Positions 22,001 to 32,128 of a stretch of 64,000 bases of DNA are shown here, in pieces (positions within the stretch are counted from its first letter, which is position 1; each line of letters starts with the position of its first letter). The translations under genes were made by a program, and so were the position numbers. Source of the stretch: Blastomyces gilchristii SLH14081. Lineage: Eukaryota > Ascomycota > Eurotiomycetes > Onygenales > Ajellomycetaceae. The notes beneath the pieces were generated by a model. The model did no database searches. It was given only the letters and a program-made list of their open reading frames with translations, and had not been told where the DNA came from. The stretch lies in the NCBI RefSeq assembly GCF_000003855.2, contig NW_003101655.1, positions 310,001-374,000 on the forward strand, read 5' to 3'.

Positions 22001-22639
22001 ATCCCTTGAATAGATGATCCTGGCCTCTGCCAGGATATCTATATTTTACGAGGCCTCGTTTTGTTGTGTCGATCATCTGGATGGCCTTCCACACAGGATC
22101 GTCTCTCTCTCTGTCCCGTTGCGATTCCAAGGCGTTCACAGCAGCTAGGAGCACTGGTGGCGGTGGGGATAGGGAATTGGTACATTTGAAGCTGTTGACT
22201 TCCACTTTTCCACGGTCATATTGCACTGTGCCTGGATACCCATTCGCTCGATTGCCGACCACAGCATCCCCAAGACGGACCGTTCCCCAATCAGTCCTCA
22301 CAGGAACGCCGCCGCCGATACCAACGAGCAATCCAAATTTCACATTTTGGAATGACATTTTCATTTGAGCGACAACATTAGCCGCAGCCGTACACCCAGG
22401 AGTGCTAAGCCCTGAAATAACCACGTTGTACCCATTGATGCTGTCAAGGTGGTAAGCATTGCTATCGTTCCGGGGCTGGGTTAGGCGTTCATGCTCCTCT
22501 CTAGCATCTCCAATGCGGCAGTTTGCTCCACCGGCAATGGACAGATGCATGCAACCGTGTAATCACGATGTCTCAACCTCAATTTCCGCTTCGACACAGG
22601 GGCATCCGTCCGGCCATTCGCAAAATGAACTATAGTCAT
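19010..22639 (-). pseudogene. Broken NLR: nucleoside phosphorylase - NACHT - ankyrin repeats
   Basis: Reading the minus strand from an ATG at 22639: MTIVHFANGRT, then RDYTVACICPLPVEQTAALE, the start of a PNP_UDP domain. The frame then shifts near 22,500 and continues through NVVISGLSTPGCTAAANVVA, LLVGIGGGVPVRTDWGTVRL and GDAVVGNRANGYPGTVQYD. A perfect 16-bp tandem duplication at 21989-22020 shifts the frame again just before IHLDSNYTCDECGCDLSEQ. Further shifts or stops follow near 21,730 and 21,680. The NACHT P-loop GFLWIKGKPGAGKSTLMKF and the Walker B YFIDALDECDESGA are intact in sequence but in separate frames. The middle part (QSHERLKQCCLNYIETDT) and several degraded ankyrin repeats (GRTPLSYAAQYGH) complete the usual fungal order. 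Proteins of this design are NLR-like sensors of non-self or incompatibility receptors. With this many lesions no full product can be made. Confidence 0.85.
21989..22020. repeat. Perfect 16-bp tandem duplication causing a frameshift
   Basis: CTTGAATAGATGATCC is present twice head to tail with no mismatch. Removing one copy would bring the phosphorylase-domain frame and the following CDECGCDLS frame into register, since 16 is not a multiple of three. It lies inside the NLR pseudogene. Confidence 0.92.
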
Positions 22640-24737
22640 TTTCCGTCCCGCCAATGGCTGCGTTGGCTCCTTGTAAACTCTGGCACTGTGGGCGTCGAGG
22701 GGCTTCGGCTGGCGAGGAGGCAGTTTATGTGAAGGCTGGGAGGTCGTCTTTTAAAATTCAAGAATTCAAGGCGGTCTACCTCGTTTGCTGGGTAGTTTGA
22801 AACGACTGACTGATGTCCGTCTCACCGGAAACAGTGTATTTCTTAGACCATGGCAGTGGAGTTACAAGATCTTGGGATGTGAAGGAAGCAAGGGCAAATA
22901 AATAAAAAAAGGAAGTAGGGTAGTATGCCTCACTCGACTTCAGGGAGGTCATAACGCAATTCAACCAACATGTCGTCTGCGTACTCTCTATCCCCAGTAA
23001 TTGATTGATGAGTTGGCAGAGTCAGTTTCTCAATAATGAGCTAAACCTGAGTCTGATGGTATATCAGAATAGCTTAGATCTCTTGCAATTCTCATGATAT
23101 TCATTGCCACCTTCCAACTCAATAATCTTCATGATATAGATAGAAATATGCTCTATTCATGTCTGAATCTGCTCCTGAAGTAGCTTCTTTCATATCTTTT
23201 CTCATATCTGTATAGCTTCTGCACAGTTCTTGAGAGCTTCTTGACTGTTGCTTTTTACTTTATTAGTTAACTAAATCATGTGAGTTCAATCTTATTGAGA
23301 TTAGAGATTCGAGAAGTTGAGATATCAGAACAATTACCAAATCTTATAAATTTCATATATATGATATTAAATATAGTGATTATGAACAGAGATTTTATTC
23401 TTCTGAATAATGATATTTAAACAGGTAATTTAACACTCTTCTACAGAGAGAAAAAGAGAATTTTAATTTGATATTAATATCAATTTATTTTTTCTCTAAT
23501 TCATAAAATAGCTTTTCTGTTTCTTCTTTTATTTTCACTTTAACTGAGATTCAGATAATTGATATAACTTTAATTTTCTCATTTCATTCTGACACTCTCG
23601 CTGCTGTTTTTTAATTGATTTTATTATTATATTCAAAGCTTTTGCGGCGTGCGCGTGGATGCTATATGTAGTAATTAAGGTAATCTAAATCTTGTCTGAT
23701 TCTTCTAAGAGAGGGGGACGTACGACCTCTTTTCTATACAAATAAACATGCTCCTTGCGATCGCGGAAGGAGTGATTGCAAGGTGCAATCATATATACAA
23801 ACATGCCCATTGCAGTCAAAGAAGGAGGGATCGCGGGGGCTATAATAAGAAAGGAGATAGTAGGGGCCTAAGTGTGTATAGATGTTTTCATTTTCATTCT
23901 TTTTATTAAATCAGATTTTTATATAAGTTTGATTATTTTCAATTCTTCTTTTTATCATACATATCAGATTCATGCTGTTGGTGTGAAAGGACAACACCCA
24001 CTGCATTTCCTGAATGTGTTCACAGGAGATCTTGACAAATGTTGAGCTCTCTCCATATCAAGTGAGAATGGTTTGCTGGTGAGCTAGTGAGTGTAATGAG
24101 GAGCTGGCACAATAGATACAAGGGAAGTGATGACTCAAATCACTAAGCAGAGAATGCTGTAAGTATATTCGTGGTGTGTTATTATGATTTTGTTTCATTC
24201 TTGACATGAAGTCGGATGAAAAGTCGTTGGTGTTCGCCAGATTGATAAGAGCTCTTATAGGGGCCTTCCGGCTGATTGATAGGGGCTGCGGCGGTCCCCA
24301 GCCCTAACAACCCCCGATAAGGTTAGCGATCGCTGATAACTCCCGTGCGTTGTCACATGGGATGCGGCTCTTGTCCACCGCCAACGACGACAGAGCAGAC
24401 ATCCAACGTACGTCGTACGTCCAACAACGTTTAACGACATCCATACCTGCCCAGCAGTTACTTCTCTAGCATCGACCGATCTGCAGGTTTCATCAGTTAC
24501 AATCAACGTTGCGGCGGATTTCTTGCTCTGCACCTGCAGAAGCAGCCTCTCGTTCTCTGCTAGCTGAAGCTGGCACAACGTGGGCAGTCTCACGGCGCCG
24601 TGACTGGACCCAGTTAACTCTAATTTCCCCCACCTTGGGGACCGTCATAGGTGCCCTCAGCTAAGAAATCGGAACAAACTCACTCTACTTCTTTTTTTGT
24701 TTTTCCACCTCAACTATGCCGGACAACGAGCTGGACA
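22640..24737. other. AT-rich island upstream of NTE1
   Basis: About 2.1 kb. From roughly 22,980 to 24,200 the sequence is strongly AT-rich with few long frames on either strand, as expected for repeat-induced point mutation or old transposon debris. Two imperfect copies of a segment containing ACATGC...TTGC(A/G) and a purine-rich GGAAGGAG/GGAGGGATCGCG end lie at about 23738-23780 and 23798-23838. At 24,000-24,030 a short frame, HFLNVFTGDLDK, faintly recalls the LNGDLDE motif of Copia reverse transcriptase. From 24,250 composition returns to normal and the last 350 bp should hold the NTE1 promoter and leader. Confidence 0.5.
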
Positions 24738-24829
24738 ATGTCTACTCCATCCGCCCACATCTCGATCTCTTCACATCTAGCATCCCACAGCGCCTCTGCT
24801 GCTCACGACCCTGCCGGTCTACAATTTGA
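24716..24829 (+). other. uORF overlapping the NTE1 start codon
   Basis: ATG at 24716 opens a 37-codon frame ([19 protein letters not shown]...) ending at TGA 24827-24829. It is in a different frame from NTE1 and covers the NTE1 ATG at 24738. Scanning ribosomes would meet it first, so NTE1 translation would need leaky scanning or a transcription start between the two ATGs. Confidence 0.55.
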
Positions 24830-27800
24830 GGATCACAGCATCATCGATGCTAGCATCAAGCAGGATGTCGGGCCTACGCTCCATCCCGGCTCGACGTCAT
24901 CTGGTTCCCCCACCGAGTCTGTTACTCTAGACCCACTCCAGACCTCTTTTGCTCTCCCGTCCTCGACCATTTCTTCTTCTCACTCCTCCGCCCTCATCTG
25001 CTCGCATATTTCCCCCACCTCATCGCTCCTAAGTGACACCTCCGCTCTCCTCGCCATGGCGTCCTTCGCCGGGCGTGTGTTCGTCTTTCTGTTCCATATC
25101 GTCCCCGGCGTCCTGTATTGGGTTATTACTTTCACCACAATCACCCTCCCAACTTGGCTATTTACGCTGTTTTCAATGAGCCTGACGTTCACCATGAACT
25201 TCACAACACTGTACGTATACCTCACTTCAAAACCCGCCATTGGACATATGTTTCCTTTTTAGTTTTGCTCTTCCCGTGGCTAAAATGGTGCTCATAATCA
25301 GTCTCGTCATTCTGCTGGTCCTTGTGTCGACGATCAGCTGGTTTGTTCGCTACCGGTTCCTGAATATGTACTCCCGCCTTCCGCCCGAACCTCAACGAAA
25401 GGAACCTCAAATCGATCTTTTCCCAGATACCCAGGCTGGTGACTCGAAGCCCGGACTAGCCAACTATCTAGACGAGTTCCTCAGCGCAATCAAAGTTTTT
25501 GGATATCTGGAGCGCCCCGTTTTCCATGAATTGACACGCACCATGCAAACGAAGAAATTGATTGCTGGGGAAACTTTGTTGTTGGAAGAAGAGAAAGGTT
25601 TCTGTCTTGTGGTTGATGGTGCTGTTCAGATATTCGTAAAATCCATTCGAGAGAGCCAAGATAAATATAGGAGAAGCCCCAATGCGGATAGTAACGATGC
25701 GGAAGAATCAATGGAAGAAGAGGAAGAACCTAGCGATCGCCGACATCAAGGGTATCAATTGTTAACAGAGGTCAAAAACGGGGCCTCAATGTCGTCTCTA
25801 TTCTCAATTTTATCCCTTTTTACTGAGGATATCAAGCTGCGTCATAGTGAGGACATGGAATCAAGCACCTCGAGCATTGACCCAACACGAAGTGCGCCGC
25901 CTATGCCAATGACCTCCCCTCATTTGGCGGAGAGTCCAGTAGCGCCTCATTTCCAAGGATTTAGAGAAACGCCTCCACGAGCAAATGGAAACCCTGCGCC
26001 GTTACCAGCCGTTCCGCATCTCGCACTTGAAGACAGCCATACGTCCTTCCAAAGTGAGCCTCACGCGCACCAGTATAGACCAAAGAAGACGAGAAAGCCG
26101 AAGGAGAAGAAATCCGTCCACCCTGACATTGTAGCACGCGCAATGGTCGACACCACGATTGCCATCATACCTGCAAGCGCCTTCCGCCGTTTGACCCGAG
26201 TGTATCCTCGAGCTACAGCTCATATCATCCAAGTGATTCTTACCAGGCTTCAGCGGGTCACTTTCGCGACGGCACATTCATATTTAGGCTTGTCAACAGA
26301 GGTCCTGGGCATTGAGAGGCAGATGAATAAGTACACCTCATATGATCTTCCGAATCATCTCCGCGGCGCCGCGCTAGATAGACTCAAAGATAAATTCACA
26401 AATGAGAGGGATCGACTCGGCCCAGAGGAAGTCACAAAGGGCATCGCGCTCCACAATCCCTCGGCGAGCGGAAGGCGCCGATCTAGTAGCTCTTTGCGGA
26501 AAGATGCTGCATTGTATGCCAAGATATCTGCTGCCCAAGCAAGGCATTCAATACACAATGCATCCCATGCATCTGAGAAAGAAAGCAGTGGTGTGAGTCC
26601 TGGTGATTTACTTTCTACAATTCAACTTTCTCGATACGGTCCTCGATATGGATCTGAGCGCCTCAGGGGCTTCACACATGCCCATGAATATCCCCCGCCT
26701 TTAAATAGCCCTAGGGAAGCATTTCCTTCACCCGCCCAACAGGTGAAGCCGCAACCATTCAGCCTGTCGGCCCAAAGTCCCCAGTTTCATAGACAAGAGT
26801 CGATCGATGAGGATTTTGTTTTCCGTGAATCTATTCTTGATTGTATGATGACGGCTCTCGGCCTTACAGGAAGCACGAATGATGCGTTACGAAAAACCCA
26901 TAATTCTGGAGAGGCATCTCCTCAATTAGTGTCGTATGATTACAAGCGGCAGAAGGCCGTCTTTAATAATGCGTTTGGTTTTATCGACCCGTACGATTCT
27001 TTTGGCGATGCCGACTCTGAATCTCTCATGTCGATGTCTGTGACCAGTGCTGGTGGAACATCGCCTGTGGCCAACCTAAAAGCAGAGTTGCGGGACGAGA
27101 TCGAAATTGTATTTTTTCCGAAAGACTCTTTGCTTGTCGAGCAAGGAGAACGCAATCCGGGCCTTTACTATGTGATAGATGGATTCTTGGACGTTGGAAT
27201 ACCGGTTAATGAGAGAGGGGAAGACCTGCTGAACTCGCCTGATGCCTCCCGCCTTCAGTCAAGTGGGTTATTTGAACCTCTTAAGCGACCTGCAGCTTCT
27301 CGAGCTTCATCCGCCATCCGGGGTGGTCAAAGCCAACGGAAAGGGCCCACTAGGCGCAAATCTTTATATATGGTAAAGCCTGGCGGCATCGATGGATATC
27401 TAGGGTCTATTACTTCATACAGATCATTTACCGATGTTACAGCGAAAACGGACGTCTATGTTGGCTTCTTGCCACGGGCATGCCTCGAGAGGATTGCTGA
27501 CAGACACCCGCTTGTCCTGCTAACCATGGCCAAGAGACTGACCAACGTTCTTCCTCGCCTCATTCTGCACATCGACTTTGCTCTGGAATGGGTTCAAGTC
27601 AATGCTGGAGAGGTTATTCATCATCAAGGCGACGAGAGTGATGCGATTTATATTGTCCTCAATGGTCGACTTCGGTCTGTTTGGGAAAAAGGGGATGGGA
27701 ATGTGAGCGTCATGGGAGAGTATGGACAAGGTGATAGTGTGGGAGAGCTGGAAGTCATGACTGAGTCGACCAGGCCTGCGACCCTTCATGCCATCCGCGA

Positions 27801-29586
27801 TACGGAATTAGCGAAATTTCCCAGAACGCTCTTTAACAGTCTTGCACAGGAACATCCCAGTATTACTATACAGATCTCGAAGCTGATTGCCCAGAGGATG
27901 AGACATCTTATCCATAATCCGCTTATGGAGAAACCTACCGACAAGGGTACGCACGAAAGCGCCATGACTGGGACGTCGACTTTGAATCTCCGCACAGTTG
28001 CTGTGCTGCCAGTTACAGCTGGAGTTCCAGTTGTTGAATTTGGAAACCGTCTGTTGACTGCCTTCAACCAGATCGGAGTCACCAACGGGGTAGCTGCTCT
28101 ACATCAGGCTGATATTCTGAATCATCTTGGACGCCATGCATTCAGCAGGATGGGTAAATTGAAGCTCTCTCAATATCTAGCGGATTTAGAGGAGAGATAC
28201 GGCATGGTACTTTACATCGCGGACACAAATGTTAATGCGCCATGGACCCAAACTTGTATTACCCAGGCAGACTGCATTCTTTTGGTCGGGGTCGCTGAAG
28301 GCTCTCCCAGTATTGGTGAGTATGAACGGTTCCTTCTTGGAATGAAAACCACTGCTAGGAAAGAGCTCGTGCTCTTACATCTAGAAAGATACTCCCCGCC
28401 AGGCCTAACCAGACAGTGGTTAAAAAACCGCATGTGGATCAATGGCGGACACCACCACATTCAAATGTCGTTCCGCTTAACCACAGAACCTACTCATCCT
28501 GTAACCAAGCGCTTCGGCACTGTGTTGAAACAGAGAGTTCAAGTTCTGCAAGCTGAAATCCAAAAGTATACTTCTCGTCGCATACACCAGACCCCACTCT
28601 ACTCCGCCACAACTCCATTCAACGGTGACTTCCACCGGCTCGCCCGCCGACTCTGCGGCAAATCGGTTGGACTAGTTCTAGGAGGTGGAGGGGCACGGGG
28701 CATTGCCCACATCGGAATCATCAAAGCTCTAGAAGAAGCCGGCGTCCCCATCGATATCGTTGGTGGTACATCGATAGGTGCCTTTGTTGGCGCTCTGTAC
28801 GCGAGAGATGCGGATGTCGTACCCATGTACGGTCGCGCGAAGAAATTTGCCGGCCGCATGGGAAGTATCTGGCGCTTCGCCCTCGACCTCACCTACCCCT
28901 CCGCCTCGTACACCACCGGCCACGAATTCAACCGCGGCATCTTCAAAGCTTTCGGTGACAGCCAGATGGAGGACTTCTGGCTCGAATTCTACTGCAACAC
29001 AACAAATATCAGCAAATCGCGCAACGAATTCCACTCTTCCGGCTACGTATGGCGCTACGTGCGTGCATCGATGTCTCTCGCCGGCCTGCTCCCGCCCTTG
29101 TGCGATGAGGGCAACATGCTGTTGGACGGCGGTTACGTCGACAACCTGCCCGTCGCCCGCATGAAGTCACTTGGGGCAGATGTCATCTTTGCCATTGACG
29201 TCGGCTCCATCGACGACAACACCCCGCAAGCCTACGGCGACTCGCTATCCGGTTTCTGGGCGCTCGTCAACCGCTGGAACCCGTTCTCTTCGCTCGCTAA
29301 CCCACCCACGCTTTCTGAAATCCAGGCCCGCCTCGCATACGTCTCCTCCTTCAGCGCGCTAGAGACGGCGAAAAATACGCCTGGCTGTCTCTATATGCGG
29401 CCGCCGATTGACGCGTTTGGGACCTTGGAGTTTGCTAAGTTCGATGAGATTTATCAGGTTGGGTATGCATATGGGAAGGAATTTTTGGAGAGGTTGAAGA
29501 ATGAGGGAGGGCTGCCGTTGCCGGAAGAGACGGAGGAGAAGAAGAATTTAAGAAGGACCATGGCGCCTAGGAGGGCTAGTATTTAA
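24738..29586 (+). CDS. NTE1: Lysophospholipase NTE1 (patatin-like, neuropathy target esterase family)
   Basis: Exons 24738-25210 and 25302-29586, giving 1585 residues. NTE1 deacylates phosphatidylcholine and lysophosphatidylcholine at the endoplasmic reticulum. The N-terminal part is Ser/Thr-rich, followed by membrane segments ([59 protein letters not shown], formed across the splice). Three cyclic-nucleotide-binding-like domains follow around residues 240, 760 and 925 (for example [13 protein letters not shown] and [20 protein letters not shown]). The patatin domain has the oxyanion loop GGGGARG at 1285-1291, the nucleophile GTSIG with Ser1315 and the dyad Asp in DGGYVDNLP at 1433. Length fits fungal NTE1 (about 1500). 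The intron acceptor at ATAATCAG gives [11 protein letters not shown]; the annotation does not use the ATG at 25285, which lies inside the intron. Confidence 0.95.
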
Positions 29587-30455
29587 GCTGTTTCATTCTG
29601 TTTGATTTCTATTAAGTGCGTCTCGCATATATGTACGTGTACAATACATTAGAATGTGTGGCGCATGCAATGGATATATACCTTCCAACAAATGACTATT
29701 TTGTCATGGCTGGCTTCTACGTCATTTTGCAAGCTACACTGACATCCCTGCTCCCCACACTCAATTGGAGCGTTTCTGTGTTTTTTTTCGCCCTTTCTTA
29801 TTTCCGTTTGTCTCTTTTCGTTTCAATACCGAGCTCACTCTGCACTTTTCGAGTTTACTTTTGCCTCAATTCCAATGGTACAGTTTATCGATAAGAATGA
29901 TGTTCTGCTGAGCACTTCCATACCTTTCATGACCCTTCTCTGATGTATGAAATAGGTTTAAAAAAACCTCTGCTAGGGTAGACGCGTACCAATAACTGCA
30001 TCATTAGGAAGGTCGGCGGATGATACTTGCAGTTTAGAATTCCTGTATATCATGGAATGGTGAGTGATATAGCTAAATACATCGTGAAAGGGAAAAAACA
30101 TATGAGGGACAAAACAGCCTAAGTCGTGCTGGGTACTAATTGGACAACAGAAAGCTGAAAGGAACGTGTGAGTATATGAGTACAAAGCATGCAAGTAAAC
30201 AAACAAGTCACGCCAAAGCACGGTTCAAATGATGTAGGTAGTCAATGCTGGAGTGTGGAGGTAAAAAAAATAATAATAAAAAAAATAAAAAAAAATAGGA
30301 AAGGTGGAATGATGATAGTAGCCATACAATAGTTACTGGTTGTAGCAATCCTGCGTGTCTCTCGCTCACTTCACCGAATTTTCTCGCTTCATATGCAGTT
30401 ATGGCTAGATATATAAATCCCTGCAGACGCCGTCTCGTCCACCAGGTGACTACCC
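29587..30455. other. Convergent intergenic region NTE1 / LNP1
   Basis: About 870 bp holding the two 3' UTRs. A-rich stretch with AATAATAAAAAAAATAAAAAAA at 30263-30297; no gene seen. Confidence 0.55.
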
Positions 30456-32128
30456 CTATGGCGTTTTCCGCGGTGACTTCGAACGCGTCCGAGTTGCTAT
30501 TCCATTATCAGACCTTGGTTGCAGCAGCGGGCTCCCAGACTTATTCTTGTCCGATATCCCCCCTCGCTTGCGAAGGCCCTTTCTGTCTTCGAAACCCTTC
30601 TCTTGATGTACTTCATGCGCCTCTTCCACCTCCACCTCTTCTTCATCATCGGAATCTTCAATTCCCTCATCGTCGTCATAATATTCCTCCCCTTCGCTAC
30701 TTGTACGGCCAACGAGCATACCCATGCTCGCATCCGTGCCCTCTCCCGCAGAAAAGTTCGCTGACTCCACCTCACTGCTATGGCTTCCCCGTCCTGAAGC
30801 TGGCTCCCAAACTCCCTCCGCATCCATTCCCGAACCACGTCTAGATGACCGCGAAGGTTCATGAATTCCAGGTGGATGATGCGATGGGTTCTGATCCCAA
30901 CTGCGGGCAGCCTGGCCGGTACCGGCACCGGCTTCGCCACCACTGCGGCTAGGGTCTGTACATGGGCTGGCGGCAGCAGCGTTGGCGGCTGCTGCCTCTT
31001 GGATTCCTGCGAGAGCCTTATTCGTTTCGCTTTCTTCCCCGTTCAAGGCGCCGCAGGATCCGCAGCGCCAGTGGCCAATCTCTTCCAGGCTGCGAATGCC
31101 CGGGGCAGCCTGTCCGTTCACAAGGCGGCATTGGGTGCATATGAGTGCCAGGCGGTTCTTTGGAAGGGTTTCATCCTCGCCTAGTAGGACGTCGAGAATT
31201 CGATCGTACCAATGAGGTTGTAGTGAGCCAGCGTGTTGTTGGTGGGGTTGGGAAGGGGGGAAAGCATTAGGAGCGAAGCCTGGCTCGTCGACTGGATGTG
31301 GAAGGTGCTGAGTTAACTGTTCTTGTTGACGCGGATTCGGGTTTAAGTTGGATGGGCCTGGCGTGTGGCGCGGATCGGGGATGGGGGGAGATCGAATTGG
31401 CGATGTCGGCACCGAGTCTGGTTGGACTCGTGGGATATTTGCAGTTGGAGGTGGAGGGATCCCCGTTCTTCCACCTGTGCCTGGGAGTGGAAGTGACGCT
31501 CTCATTCGCGGATCCCTCTTCTTATTAGCTGCTGCCCCCCCTGCTCCGGAAGCTGGGCCTTTGGGAGAGTCCCCGCCATATTTTTCTAAAAGTTGCTGGG
31601 TGGAGTTATACTTTGTAGCCTCCTTTAGTTTCTCGATGGTTGCATCCCGCTGTTTGTGGAGCTCATCGAGATGATGTTGCGTGCCGGAAATGCGGTACTG
31701 GTAATATTTATCGAGGCCAAGGCGCACGACGTAGATCCTACACAAAAATTAGACTCTGGATCACAGCAACTCGGTGCAGAATTAAAGAACGCACACAACT
31801 GGACCACCTGCCACAGTGGAATATTCACAGGGACCCCAATTTTGCCATCCGAGCACTAGTATGACGATGATCGAGTAGAGAAGGTATGCGAATGAGGTGT
31901 ACAAGGTCCACAAGACCCTATATCGTCGAGAACGTTGTCTGTGGCTGTCCAGCCGAGTAGTTGCGCGCGTAATCTTCGCAGATAAGCTGGACAGCGTCTT
32001 TTCGAACTCCGCTGGTGAAGTACCGGAACCCTGCGATTGAATGAAAGAGTCAACATGGGAGCTCACGAATCAGGAGGAGCGGGGAAGGAGAATCGTGGTT
32101 TTACCTTCCATGGCCAGAGGGACACCAT
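30456..32128 (-). CDS. LNP1: Lunapark-type ER junction protein
   Basis: Exons 32128-32105, 32030-31795 and 31737-30456, giving 513 residues. Lunapark stabilises three-way junctions of the tubular endoplasmic reticulum. Signs: N-terminal MVSLWPWK-GSGTSPAEFE, an amphipathic stretch LSAKITRATTRLDSHRQRSR, a pair of hydrophobic segments (LYTSFAYLLYSIIVILVLGW and VAGGPVVIYVVRLGL), the coiled coil HHLDELHKQRDATIEKLKEA and QQLLEKYGG. The C-terminal zinc finger LICTQCRLVNG ... HWRCGSCGALNGE has the CX2C...CX2C arrangement of the family. The rest of the C-terminal half is Pro/Ser-rich, then acidic (EEYYDDDEGIEDSDDEEEVE), and probably disordered. The first exon codes for only eight residues. The second intron uses donor GTGCGT so that PVVIYVV is continuous. 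Confidence 0.93.

Noticed and set aside
24000..24030. Copia reverse transcriptase fragment
   Set aside because: Only about a dozen residues resemble the motif, with stops directly after; too weak to call a mobile element, kept only as a hint in the AT-rich island finding.
24255..24593. 112-codon minus-strand frame upstream of NTE1
   Set aside because: Lies in the presumptive NTE1 promoter, with no recognisable domain and no splice-supported extension.
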